From Bradyrhizobium iriomotense (lineage in GTDB: Bacteria; Pseudomonadota; Alphaproteobacteria; Rhizobiales; Xanthobacteraceae), in NCBI RefSeq assembly GCF_018129405.1, contig NZ_JAFCLP010000001.1, forward strand, positions 372,001-436,000: a stretch of 64,000 nt of DNA, written 5' to 3'. The notes beneath the pieces are model-generated. The model saw only the letters and a program-made list of their open reading frames with translations, did not search any database and was not told where the DNA came from. Shown here piece by piece: positions 43,282 through 51,871 of the stretch (position 1 is its first letter; each line of letters opens with the position of its first letter). The position numbers and the translations under genes are program-made.

Positions 43282-46212
43282 ATGCAGGCTGCCACCGAGA
43301 CACGGCAACGGGGCACGCGCCGACAGGAACTTACATACTGCTTCGGCCCATTCCGACTGGTTCCCCGCCGCCAGCTGCTCCTTCTCGAGGGGCGTCCCGT
43401 CAAACTGGGCGGGCGCGCATTCGAGCTCTTGCAGCTGCTGGTGCAGCGCTGCGGCGAGTTGGTCAGCAAGAATGAGCTGATGGCGGCGGCCTGGCCGGGC
43501 ACCTTCCTCCACGACAGCAATCTCAAGGTCAACATGTGGAGCTTACGGCGTTCGCTGGGAGATACCCAGATCGAGCCCGTCTACATCGCGACCGTGGCGC
43601 GCCGCGGGTACAAGTTCATCGCGGAGGTGCAAATCAGCATGGGCGAGGTCGAGGACGGACTTGCGTTCGCCGAACCCGTCCCCTTGTCCCGGCCGCCCGT
43701 GTTGCGCGGCATCGTTGGTCGTGAAGCGGAAATCGTCGAAATCGCCGATCTGCTCGTCGACAACAGGCACGTGACCCTGGCTGGCGCAGGAGGCATCGGC
43801 AAGACGACAGTTGCTGTGGCCGTCGCGCAGGCATTTGCGCCAAGGTGCCGCGACGGCATTTGCTTCGTCGACCTCGCGACGATTTCCGATCCAACGCTGT
43901 TCGGCGCGGCGCTGGTGACGGCACTGGGCATCAGAGGCAATACGGACAACGGTCTGGCTGCAGCCCTCGATTATCTGAGGCCGCGGCAGATGCTGCTCAT
44001 TCTGGACAATTGCGAGCATGTGCTGCCCGCCGCCACGATCTTCGCCGGCAAGTTCCTGGCGGATACATCGCCGTCCAGGCTGCTGGCGACGAGCCGCGAG
44101 CCGCTGGGCACCGCCACCGAGCATGTCGTGCGGCTTGGCTCGCTTGCCTCGCCGAAGTCTGGCCTCGACCTGTCGATCGATCAGGCCGTCAGGTTTCCAG
44201 CGGTACAGCTGTTCGTCCGCCGCGCCGCCGAATGGTCGGACTACCGGTTCGTCGATGGTGATTGCGAGGCCGTTGCCTCGATCTGCCACTCGCTTGACGG
44301 CCTTCCGCTGGCCATCGAGCTGGCAGCGGCGCAGATCGGCAGGTTCAATCCACGCGAATTGGTGGCGCTGCTCGACCAGAAGCTGGGCTTTCGCGCTCCC
44401 ACCGCCGAGGGTGCGTCGCCGCGCCATGAGACCCTGATGACGACGATCGACTGGAGCTTCCGACTGCTGTCGCAGAAGGAAGCCAGGCTGTTCGCCTTGC
44501 TGTCGGTATTCAGTGACGCCTTCGACGCCGAGGATGCGGTTTTCGTCGCGGAAGCGGCAGAGCTCACGCCGATCGACGTCGTCACCGGCCTCGGCAGCCT
44601 CGTCGCCAAATCGCTTCTGAGCGCGCAGGCCCGCGGAGCGCAGCTTCGTTACCGGCTGCTCGACAGCACGCGCCGCTATGCGGCCGAGCGGCGCCAGGCC
44701 GATCCCGCCTGCGGCCAGGCGCTGCGCCGCCATGCACAGCGCGTTCTCGGGCTCTTCGAACGGTCCGAGGAGGAGTGGAACTGGCGCGAGCCGGCCGATT
44801 GGACACAGCGCTACCTTGCTCGCATCGCCGATTTGCGCGCAGCTCTTTCATGGGCGGTTGGCGAGGAAGGCGATCCCGTCCTCGGAATCAGGCTCACGGT
44901 TGCGGCGATCACCTTGTGGTCGGAAACCTTCATCCTGTCGGAAGCGCAGGCGCGGCTGGAGGATGCGCTCGCCTTGGCCAAGACGGTCGCGTGCGACGAT
45001 CTGTCGAAGGCAAAGCTCGCCTGCGCCCTTGGATGGAGCCTGTTCTACGCCCGCAAGATGTCGAATGAGAACGAGGTCGCCTGGCTCGACGCGATCGCCT
45101 TTGCAAGGCGTGCCGGCAACATCGAGTATCAGCAGCGAGCGCTGGTGGGTTTTGCCTTTTACCTGCTGCAGATCGGTCAGGTCCCGCGCGCCATAACCTA
45201 TCTCGAAGAGGCCACCGCGCTAGCCGACCGCGGCCGCGACCTGACGGCGACGTCTGAAGCCGATCGGGCACTGGCCTGGGCCCGCGCCTTTGCCGGTGAG
45301 TTGAGCAAGAGCCGCCCGGTTCTGGATCGTCTCGCGGCAACCTATTCGCTGGCCGAGGGCCGTTCGCGCAAGGATGCGAATGAGGTCTACCGGTTCATCA
45401 CCGTCCGCTTCAACCTGCCCTTCGTGGCGTGGATGCAAGGGCAAGCCGACTACGCGGCAAGGCTGGCCCGCGACGCCGTCGACGCCGCGGACCGCAGCGG
45501 CCATTGGGTGTCGCAATCGAACGCACTTGGGCTTGCCGCACTTCCCGTTGCGCTCGAAACCGGCAACCTGGATGCGCTCGAGAGTTTTACGATGCGGCTG
45601 CGTCGCAACCTGGAACGCGAGCGCATCTCGCGCTGGGTTCCGGTCGAGCGCTATTTCTCTGCCTGTCTTCGCGACCTGCGTGGCGATCAGCGCGCGGCCG
45701 AGGATATTCGCGCCGCGATCGACGAACTGATCGAATGCCGCTTCCTGATGCGGATCGGCAGCTATCTCGCGGTCCTCGCCCGCGCCTATCTTCGGCAGGG
45801 CCGGATCGCGGAAGCACGCGAGGCCATCACGCGGGCGATCGGCCATCAGGAACGTCAGGGCGAGCGCTGGTGCCGGCCGGAACTGCAGCGGGTCGACGCA
45901 TCGGTCCTTCTCCAGGCCGGCGAGCCGCAGCGCGCCGAAAAGCGGCTACAGCAGGCGCTCGCCGAAGCGCACGCCATAGGCGCGATGACATTCCAGTTGC
46001 GGATCGCCACCGATCTCGCAGCACACTGGATCGCGACCGGCCGCAGGACCAAGGCCATCCGGCTGCTCGCCCCGATTTATGACGAGTTCACCGAGGGCTT
46101 CGAAACGCCGGATCTCATTGCTGCCAGGCGCCTGCTGCAGCGCGCGCGGCCAACGGCGGACGGCTGTGGCCACTCACGCCAATCGGAGCCGGTGCACGCT
46201 CGCGGTGCATAG
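43282..46212 (+). CDS. Winged-helix/STAND ATPase transcriptional regulator with helical repeats
   Basis: A 976-residue regulator. Residues about 15-115 form an OmpR/PhoB-type winged helix (VKLGGRAFELLQLLV, then VYIATVARRGYKFI). An NB-ARC-like NTPase follows, with Walker A GAGGIGKTTV (about 168-177) and Walker B MLLILDNCEHVL (about 236-247). The remaining 500 residues are alpha-helical, TPR-like repeats. STAND regulators bind a ligand or partner through the repeats and oligomerise with ATP. It lies 144 bp downstream of the VOC/ABM cluster on the same strand, so it probably controls that cluster. The ribosome site is weak. It matches the winged-helix/ATPase regulators common in Bradyrhizobium and Rhizobium. 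Confidence 0.9.
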   Translation: MQAATETRQRGTRRQELTYCFGPFRLVPRRQLLLLEGRPVKLGGRAFELLQLLVQRCGELVSKNELMAAAWPGTFLHDSNLKVNMWSLRRSLGDTQIEPVYIATVARRGYKFIAEVQISMGEVEDGLAFAEPVPLSRPPVLRGIVGREAEIVEIADLLVDNRHVTLAGAGGIGKTTVAVAVAQAFAPRCRDGICFVDLATISDPTLFGAALVTALGIRGNTDNGLAAALDYLRPRQMLLILDNCEHVLPAATIFAGKFLADTSPSRLLATSREPLGTATEHVVRLGSLASPKSGLDLSIDQAVRFPAVQLFVRRAAEWSDYRFVDGDCEAVASICHSLDGLPLAIELAAAQIGRFNPRELVALLDQKLGFRAPTAEGASPRHETLMTTIDWSFRLLSQKEARLFALLSVFSDAFDAEDAVFVAEAAELTPIDVVTGLGSLVAKSLLSAQARGAQLRYRLLDSTRRYAAERRQADPACGQALRRHAQRVLGLFERSEEEWNWREPADWTQRYLARIADLRAALSWAVGEEGDPVLGIRLTVAAITLWSETFILSEAQARLEDALALAKTVACDDLSKAKLACALGWSLFYARKMSNENEVAWLDAIAFARRAGNIEYQQRALVGFAFYLLQIGQVPRAITYLEEATALADRGRDLTATSEADRALAWARAFAGELSKSRPVLDRLAATYSLAEGRSRKDANEVYRFITVRFNLPFVAWMQGQADYAARLARDAVDAADRSGHWVSQSNALGLAALPVALETGNLDALESFTMRLRRNLERERISRWVPVERYFSACLRDLRGDQRAAEDIRAAIDELIECRFLMRIGSYLAVLARAYLRQGRIAEAREAITRAIGHQERQGERWCRPELQRVDASVLLQAGEPQRAEKRLQQALAEAHAIGAMTFQLRIATDLAAHWIATGRRTKAIRLLAPIYDEFTEGFETPDLIAARRLLQRARPTADGCGHSRQSEPVHARGA

Positions 46213-46267
46213 CTGGCCTACCGCCGCGCTCGCCGCGCGCGCTTTACGCTTCCCGGAATTCCTGATC

Positions 46268-46315
46268 CTCTCTCCTCAACCAGCCGGATCAACCGGCCTC
46301 TGCCTGAGGAGAGAG
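46268..46315 (+). promoter_or_regulatory. Leader hairpin that buries the ribosome site of the ThDP enzyme gene
   Basis: CTCTCTCCTCA (46268-46278) and TGAGGAGAGAG (46305-46315) form a perfect 11-bp stem. Inside it GCCGG/CCGGC (46283-46287 / 46293-46297) make a second small stem with an ATCAA loop. The right arm is the Shine-Dalgarno sequence of the gene at 46321. This suggests translation control by RNA structure. It does not match the thi-box (TPP riboswitch) consensus. Confidence 0.6.
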
Positions 46316-46320
46316 ACGCC

Positions 46321-47955
46321 ATGAAGCTCGGCACCGCCATCGCGGAAATCATGAGGCGCGAGGGGATCGAGATCCTCTGCGGCTATCCCGTCAACCACCT
46401 GATCGAGCATGCGGCCAGGGCCGAGATCCGCCCCGTCATGGTGCGGCAGGAGCGCGTCGGCATCCACATGGCGGATGCGATCTCGCGGGTGACGTCGGGA
46501 CGCACGATCGGCGCGTTCTGCATGCAGCATGGGCCGGGCGCGGAGAATGCAATGGGCGGCGTCGCCCAGTGCTTCGGCGAATCCGTGCCCGTGCTGGTGC
46601 TGCCGATGGGCTATCAGCGCCGGCTGGCGCACATCGAGCCGAACTTCAATTCCAGCGAGGCGATGAAGCCGTTCGCGAAATCGTCCGAGCCGATCATCCT
46701 GGCCGCGGAAGTCGCCAATATCTTCCGCCGCGCCTTTACCAAGCTGAAGAACGGCCGCGGCGGGCCTGTCATCGTCGAGATCCCCTCGGACATGTGGAAC
46801 GAGGAGGTGCCGGAGCCGCTGAACTACGCGCCGGTGCTGCGCACCCGTTACGGCGCCGATCCCGTTCATGTGAAGGAAGCCGCCAGCCTCCTCGTCAATG
46901 CCAAGCGGCCCGTGATCTATGCCGGCCAGGGCGTGCATTACGCGCAGGCGTGGCCTCAATTAAAACGGCTCGCCGAGCGTCTCGCCATTCCCGTCACCAC
47001 CAGCCTCGGCGGCAAATCATCGTTTCCGGAAACACATCCGCTCGCGCTCGGCTCCGGCGGCCTCGCGGTGCCGCGCGCGGTCCCGAAATTCCTCGCCGAG
47101 GCCGACGTCATCTTCGGCGTCGGCTGCTCGTTTACCGAGACCAATTTCGGCATCGCGATGCCCAAGGGCAAGACCATCATCCATTCGACGCTCGATCCGA
47201 ACCATCTCAACAAGGATGTCGAAGCCAGAATCGGCCTCGTCGGCGACGCCGGCCTCGTGCTCGATGCGCTGCTGGAGGAGATCGGCAAGACCGTCACCTC
47301 CGATCGCGATGCATCGGCAGTCGCCGCCGAGATCGCGGCCTCGCACAAGGAATGGCTGGCGAAATGGATGCCGAAGCTCACCAGCAATGACGCGCCCTTA
47401 AGCCCGTATCGCGTGCTGTGGGACTTGCAGCACACCGTCGACATCAAGAACACCATCATCACGCACGATGCCGGCAGCCCGCGCGACCAGCTCTCGCCGT
47501 TCTGGAAGGCGGTCGAGCCCCTCACCTATCTCGGCTGGGGCAAGACGACGCAGCTCGGCTACGGCCTCGGGCTCGCGATGGGCGCAAAGCTCGCAAAGCC
47601 CGACAAGCTCTGCATCAATGTCTGGGGCGATGCCGCAATCGGTTTCACCGGCATGGATTTCGAGACCGCGGTGCGCGAGCGCATTCCGATCATGTCGATC
47701 CTGCTCAACAATTTCTCGATGGCGATCGAGTTGAAGGTGATGCCGGTCTCGACCGAAAAATATCGATCGACCGACATCTCCGGCGACTACGCCGCGATGG
47801 CGCGCGCCTTCGGCGGCTATGGCGAGCGCGTGACTAGGCCGGAGGACATCGTGCCTGCGATCAGGCGCGGCATCCAGAAGACCCGGGACGGCGTGCCGGT
47901 GCTTCTGGAATTCATCACCAGCAAGGAGACCGAGGTGTCGCGGCCGGGCACGTGA
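46321..47955 (+). CDS. Thiamine diphosphate-dependent enzyme, acetolactate synthase-like
   Basis: A 544-residue member of the ThDP decarboxylase/synthase superfamily with the usual three domains: PYR (about 1-165, with the activating glutamate in VRQERVGIHMADA), a central domain (about 190-320) and PP (about 350-520, with WGDAAIGFTGMDFETA and LLNNFS for Mg-ThDP binding). The pyrophosphate motif is GDA rather than the usual GDG. Closest relatives are IlvB-like catalytic subunits of uncertain substrate; no IlvN-type regulatory subunit is adjacent, so branched-chain synthesis is unlikely. The strong ribosome site lies in a hairpin. Confidence 0.87.
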   Translation: MKLGTAIAEIMRREGIEILCGYPVNHLIEHAARAEIRPVMVRQERVGIHMADAISRVTSGRTIGAFCMQHGPGAENAMGGVAQCFGESVPVLVLPMGYQRRLAHIEPNFNSSEAMKPFAKSSEPIILAAEVANIFRRAFTKLKNGRGGPVIVEIPSDMWNEEVPEPLNYAPVLRTRYGADPVHVKEAASLLVNAKRPVIYAGQGVHYAQAWPQLKRLAERLAIPVTTSLGGKSSFPETHPLALGSGGLAVPRAVPKFLAEADVIFGVGCSFTETNFGIAMPKGKTIIHSTLDPNHLNKDVEARIGLVGDAGLVLDALLEEIGKTVTSDRDASAVAAEIAASHKEWLAKWMPKLTSNDAPLSPYRVLWDLQHTVDIKNTIITHDAGSPRDQLSPFWKAVEPLTYLGWGKTTQLGYGLGLAMGAKLAKPDKLCINVWGDAAIGFTGMDFETAVRERIPIMSILLNNFSMAIELKVMPVSTEKYRSTDISGDYAAMARAFGGYGERVTRPEDIVPAIRRGIQKTRDGVPVLLEFITSKETEVSRPGT

Positions 47956-48049
47956 AGTTGAGTCTTGTTGACTTGACTCTTGGCCGGCCGGGCGTTTGGC
48001 GCTAAAGGGCGCGGCTAAGGGACTTGCTCCCGGCCGCACCGGACGATTG

Positions 48050-50062
48050 ATGACCGCGCTTACCGAGGATATGGCCGCCGCGCTGAGGCGCAGGATCGAC
48101 GAGCTCGAGCAGCAGCTGAAATCGAGCGCGGCCGAGAACTCGCGCCTCGGCGATGAGCGACGGGAAGCCCTCGAGCGGCAGGCCGCCACGGCCGAGATCC
48201 TGAAGGTGATGGCGACCTCGCCGTCCGACGTGCAGCCGGTGTTCGACGCCATCGCCGCCAACGCCAACCGGCTGATCGGCGGGTTCTCCACAGCAGTGCT
48301 GCGCTACATCGACGGCGCCGCGCATCTTGCGGCCTTCACGCCGACCGATCCGGCCGGCGACCGCGTGCTGCAGGCTTCATTCCCGGTGCCGTTCGCGCAG
48401 TTCCCGGCCTACCAGCTCGTGGCCAATGGTGCGGCGGCGCAATTGCCCGACACCGAGCTCGAGCCGGCCGCGCGCGACATCGCGCGCGCCCGCGGCTATC
48501 GCAGCATGCTGTTTGCGCCATTGATGAGCGAGGGCGCCGCGATCGGCGTCATCATCGCCACGCGCCGGACGATCGGCGCCTTCGGCGAGCACCATGTGCG
48601 CCTGCTCCAGACCTTCGCCGACCAGGCGGTGATCGCGCTGAGCAATGTCAGCCTGTTCAACACGACCAGAGAGGCGCTGGAGCGTCAGACGGCGACCGCC
48701 GATATCCTCAGGGTGATCGCGGCTTCACCTGCCGATGTCACCCCGGTGTTCCAGGCGATCTCCGACAGCGCCAAGGCGCTGATCGGCGGGCATTCCTCCA
48801 CCGTCACCCGCGTCATCGACGGCATGCTGCATCTCGCCGCCTTCACCACTGACAATGAAGCCGGCAATGCGGACCTGCTCAGCTCCTTCCCGGCGCCGCT
48901 GTCCTCCTCGGGCATTCACAGCCGTGTGGCGACGAGCGGAGAGTATGCGTTCCGCAGCGACATGCAGAACGAGCCCGACCTCACCGACGCGATGAAGGAG
49001 CTGGCGCGGACGAGAGGTTATCGCAGCATCCTCGTGGTGCCGATGCTGCGCGACGGCGTCGCCATCGGCACCATCGCGGTGACGCGGCGGGAGGCCGGTC
49101 AGTTTCCGGACAAGGCAATCAACCTGCTCAAGACCTTCGCCGACCAGGCCGTGATCGCGGTCGAGAACACGCGCCTGTTCAACGAGGTGCAGGACCGCAC
49201 AAGGGAGCTCGCCAGATCGCTCGATGACTTACGCGCAGCGCAGGACCGGCTGATCCAGACCGAGAAGCTTGCCTCGCTCGGCCAGCTCACCGCCGGCATC
49301 GCGCACGAGATCAAGAACCCTCTCAACTTCGTCAACAATTTTGCCTCGCTCTCCGCCGAGCTGACGAGCGAGTTGAACGAGGTGCTGGCGCCCGTCCCGC
49401 TCGCGGACGATGTCCGCAGCGAGGTCGACGAGCTGACCGGACTTCTGAAGGACAATCTGGACAAGGTCGTGCAGCACGGGCGGCGCGCCGATTCCATCGT
49501 CAAGAACATGCTGCTACTTTCGCGCGAGGGCGGCGGCGAGCATCGCTTAAGCGACATCAACGCGCTGGTCGAGGAGAGCCTCAACCTCGCCTATCACGGC
49601 GCCCGCGCCGAGAAGCCGCAGTTCGACGTGACGCTGAGGCACGAGCTCGATCCCGCGGCCGGGCACGCCGAAGTGTTTCCGCAGGAGATCACGCGGGTGC
49701 TGCTGAACCTGATCTCGAACGGATTTTACGCGGTGACCAGGCGCAAGGCGGAGGACGACGGCGCCGCCGGCTACGAGCCGGTGGTGATCGCGGCAACCCG
49801 CGATCGCGGCGACAGCATCGAGATCCGCATCCGCGATAACGGCACCGGCATCCCGCCGGAAGTGAGGGAGAAGATGTTCAATCCCTTCTTCACGACCAAG
49901 CCGGCCGGCGAAGGCACCGGCCTTGGCCTCTCCATCAGCCACGATATCATCGTCAAGCAGCACGGCGGCACGCTCGACATCGAGACTGAGCCCGGCAAGT
50001 TCACCGAGTTCAGGATCGTGCTGCCGCGAAAGAGCAATTTTTCGGACAAGGACAGCGGATAA
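48050..50062 (+). CDS. Soluble histidine kinase with tandem GAF domains
   Basis: A 670-residue kinase without membrane segments. A coiled N-terminus (about 5-45) is followed by two GAF domains (about 60-205 and 235-380) that are clearly duplicated: ERQAATAEILKVMATSPSDV and ERQTATADILRVIAASPADV introduce them. A coiled linker leads to HisKA with H419 (GIAHEIKNPLNFVNNF) and a HATPase (NLISNGFYAV, DNGTGIPPEV, GTGLGLSIS). The start at 48050 is ATG; a TTG at 47996 is possible but less likely. No response regulator is adjacent, so the partner lies elsewhere. The ligand is unknown. Confidence 0.9.
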   Translation: MTALTEDMAAALRRRIDELEQQLKSSAAENSRLGDERREALERQAATAEILKVMATSPSDVQPVFDAIAANANRLIGGFSTAVLRYIDGAAHLAAFTPTDPAGDRVLQASFPVPFAQFPAYQLVANGAAAQLPDTELEPAARDIARARGYRSMLFAPLMSEGAAIGVIIATRRTIGAFGEHHVRLLQTFADQAVIALSNVSLFNTTREALERQTATADILRVIAASPADVTPVFQAISDSAKALIGGHSSTVTRVIDGMLHLAAFTTDNEAGNADLLSSFPAPLSSSGIHSRVATSGEYAFRSDMQNEPDLTDAMKELARTRGYRSILVVPMLRDGVAIGTIAVTRREAGQFPDKAINLLKTFADQAVIAVENTRLFNEVQDRTRELARSLDDLRAAQDRLIQTEKLASLGQLTAGIAHEIKNPLNFVNNFASLSAELTSELNEVLAPVPLADDVRSEVDELTGLLKDNLDKVVQHGRRADSIVKNMLLLSREGGGEHRLSDINALVEESLNLAYHGARAEKPQFDVTLRHELDPAAGHAEVFPQEITRVLLNLISNGFYAVTRRKAEDDGAAGYEPVVIAATRDRGDSIEIRIRDNGTGIPPEVREKMFNPFFTTKPAGEGTGLGLSISHDIIVKQHGGTLDIETEPGKFTEFRIVLPRKSNFSDKDSG

Positions 50063-50097
50063 CCGTATCGTCTACCGGTTCAGGAAATCGTCGCTCG

Positions 50098-51810
50098 ATG
50101 GGTGCTTTGAAGAAGCTGGCGCGGCTCATTCGGCGACAATTGGTCTCGCTGTCCGGCGTCGGCCTCATGCTGGGCGCCCTGTTCTTCGCGGCCGCGCTGA
50201 CGCCGACGCTGGTGCCGCGGAGCTATCTCACCCAAGGCGCCCTCGCCGGCGCCTGCTTTGCGATCGGTTATCTCGCCGGCAACCTTTGGCGCTGGCTGTG
50301 GCACTATCTCGAGCTGCCCGAGCCCTCGACGCGCCTGCGCTCGCAGGCCAATGCGCTGGTCGCGGCCGGCTGCCTGATTATCGTCGTCATCTATCTGTGG
50401 CGCGCCGCCGAATGGCAGAACTCGATCCGCGCTGTGATGAAGATCGCGCCGGTCGAAACTGCGCATCCGCTCAAGGTCTGCGCCATCGCCCTCGTCACGT
50501 TCGCCGCATTGCTGCTGCTGGGGCGGCTGTTCGCGCTTGTGTCGCGATTTCTCGCCGGGCACGCGAAGCGCATCATTCCGCGCAAGGTCGCGAACGTCAT
50601 TGGTGTGGTTGTCGCTGGCCTGCTGTTCTGGTCGATCGCCAGCAATGTCCTGATCAGCACGGCATTTCGCGCACTCGATTCGTCCTTCCGTGAGCTCGAC
50701 GCCATGCACGAGCCCGAACGGCCTCAGCCGACGGCGCCGGATCGCACGGGAAGTCGGGCGTCGCTGGTGAAGTGGACGGAACTCGGGCGCACCGGCCGCC
50801 GGTTCATTGCCTCGGGTCCGACCGCAGCGGACATCAGCGCCGTCACGGGCCGGGCCGCACGCGACCCCGTGCGCGTCTATGTGGGCCTCGCCGGCGGAGG
50901 CACGGCGCAGGCGCGCGCGAAGCTCGCGCTCGAGGAGCTCAAGCGCCAGCACGGCTTTGAACGCAAGATCCTGATCGTGATCACGCCGACCGGGACCGGT
51001 TGGATCGATCCGTCCGCGATGGATACGGTCGAATATCTCCACCACGGCGACGTCGCGAGCGTCGCGATGCAATATTCCTATCTCAACAGCCCGCTGTCGC
51101 TGCTGTTTCAGCCCGAATACGGCGCCGAGGCAGCGCGCGCCTTGTTCGCGGAAATCTACGGCTACTGGACGACGCTGCCGAAGGACAAGCGGCCGAAACT
51201 GTATCTTCACGGGCTCAGCCTCGGCGCCATGAACTCGGAAAAATCCGCGGAGCTGTTCGAGACGATCGGCGATCCCATTGCCGGCGCGCTATGGAGCGGG
51301 CCACCGTTCGAGAGCCGCATCTGGCGCTCGGTGACCGCAAATCGCAACCATGGCTCGCCGGCATGGCTTCCGGAATTCCGCGACAGCCGCTTCGTGCGCT
51401 TCATGAACCAGAACGGGCCGACGGTGCCGCCGGATACGCCCTGGGGCCCGATGCGCGTCGTCTACCTGCAATATGCCAGCGACGCGATCACGTTCTTCGC
51501 CTATCGCGATGCCTTTCAGGCTCCGGCCTGGATGAACGCACCGCGCGGACCTGACGTCTCACCGGAGCTGCGCTGGTATCCGATCGTGACGATGCTGCAG
51601 CTCGCCCTCGACATGGCGGTCGCGACCAATACCCCGATGGGTTTTGGCCATGTCTACGCGCCCGAGCATTACGTCGACGCCTGGGTCGCGGTCACCGATG
51701 TCCGTGATTGGTCTACGGATGCACTGGCGCGACTCAAGGAACAGCTCGCAGCGAAAGCGCGGAAGACGGGCGCAGGCAATGCCGACGACGATCCCGACCG
51801 CGGCGGATAG
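50098..51810 (+). CDS. Membrane-anchored alpha/beta hydrolase (Abhydrolase_9 family)
   Basis: A 570-residue protein with an N-terminal membrane domain of about four helices (about 18-42, 48-68, 80-100 and 120-185) and a C-terminal hydrolase domain. The nucleophile elbow is GLS374LGAM. The mature domain has VRVYVGLAGGGTAQARAKLA and LIVITPTGTGWIDPSAMDTV, typical of the family. It is likely a membrane-linked esterase or lipase of unknown substrate. No clear ribosome site precedes the ATG at 50098. It converges on the MFS gene across a dispersed palindrome. Confidence 0.85.
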   Translation: MGALKKLARLIRRQLVSLSGVGLMLGALFFAAALTPTLVPRSYLTQGALAGACFAIGYLAGNLWRWLWHYLELPEPSTRLRSQANALVAAGCLIIVVIYLWRAAEWQNSIRAVMKIAPVETAHPLKVCAIALVTFAALLLLGRLFALVSRFLAGHAKRIIPRKVANVIGVVVAGLLFWSIASNVLISTAFRALDSSFRELDAMHEPERPQPTAPDRTGSRASLVKWTELGRTGRRFIASGPTAADISAVTGRAARDPVRVYVGLAGGGTAQARAKLALEELKRQHGFERKILIVITPTGTGWIDPSAMDTVEYLHHGDVASVAMQYSYLNSPLSLLFQPEYGAEAARALFAEIYGYWTTLPKDKRPKLYLHGLSLGAMNSEKSAELFETIGDPIAGALWSGPPFESRIWRSVTANRNHGSPAWLPEFRDSRFVRFMNQNGPTVPPDTPWGPMRVVYLQYASDAITFFAYRDAFQAPAWMNAPRGPDVSPELRWYPIVTMLQLALDMAVATNTPMGFGHVYAPEHYVDAWVAVTDVRDWSTDALARLKEQLAAKARKTGAGNADDDPDRGG

Positions 51811-51858
51811 AGCATGATCCGGAAAAGTGCGCAGCGGTTTTCCGAAAAGATCATGCTC
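51810..51858. repeat. Dispersed palindromic repeat between convergent genes
   Basis: GAGCATGATC (51810-51819) and GATCATGCTC (51849-51858) form a perfect 10-bp outer stem; CGGAAAA (51820-51826) and TTTTCCG (51838-51844) an inner 7-bp stem. I recognise this as an element found many times in Bradyrhizobium genomes between genes. It touches the stop of the hydrolase gene and may serve as a bidirectional terminator. Confidence 0.8.
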
Positions 51859-51871
51859 AAACAATACAGCC

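Noticed and set aside
46268-46320. TPP riboswitch upstream of a ThDP enzyme
   Set aside because: No thi-box consensus; the region is a simple hairpin of about 48 nt, too short for the aptamer.
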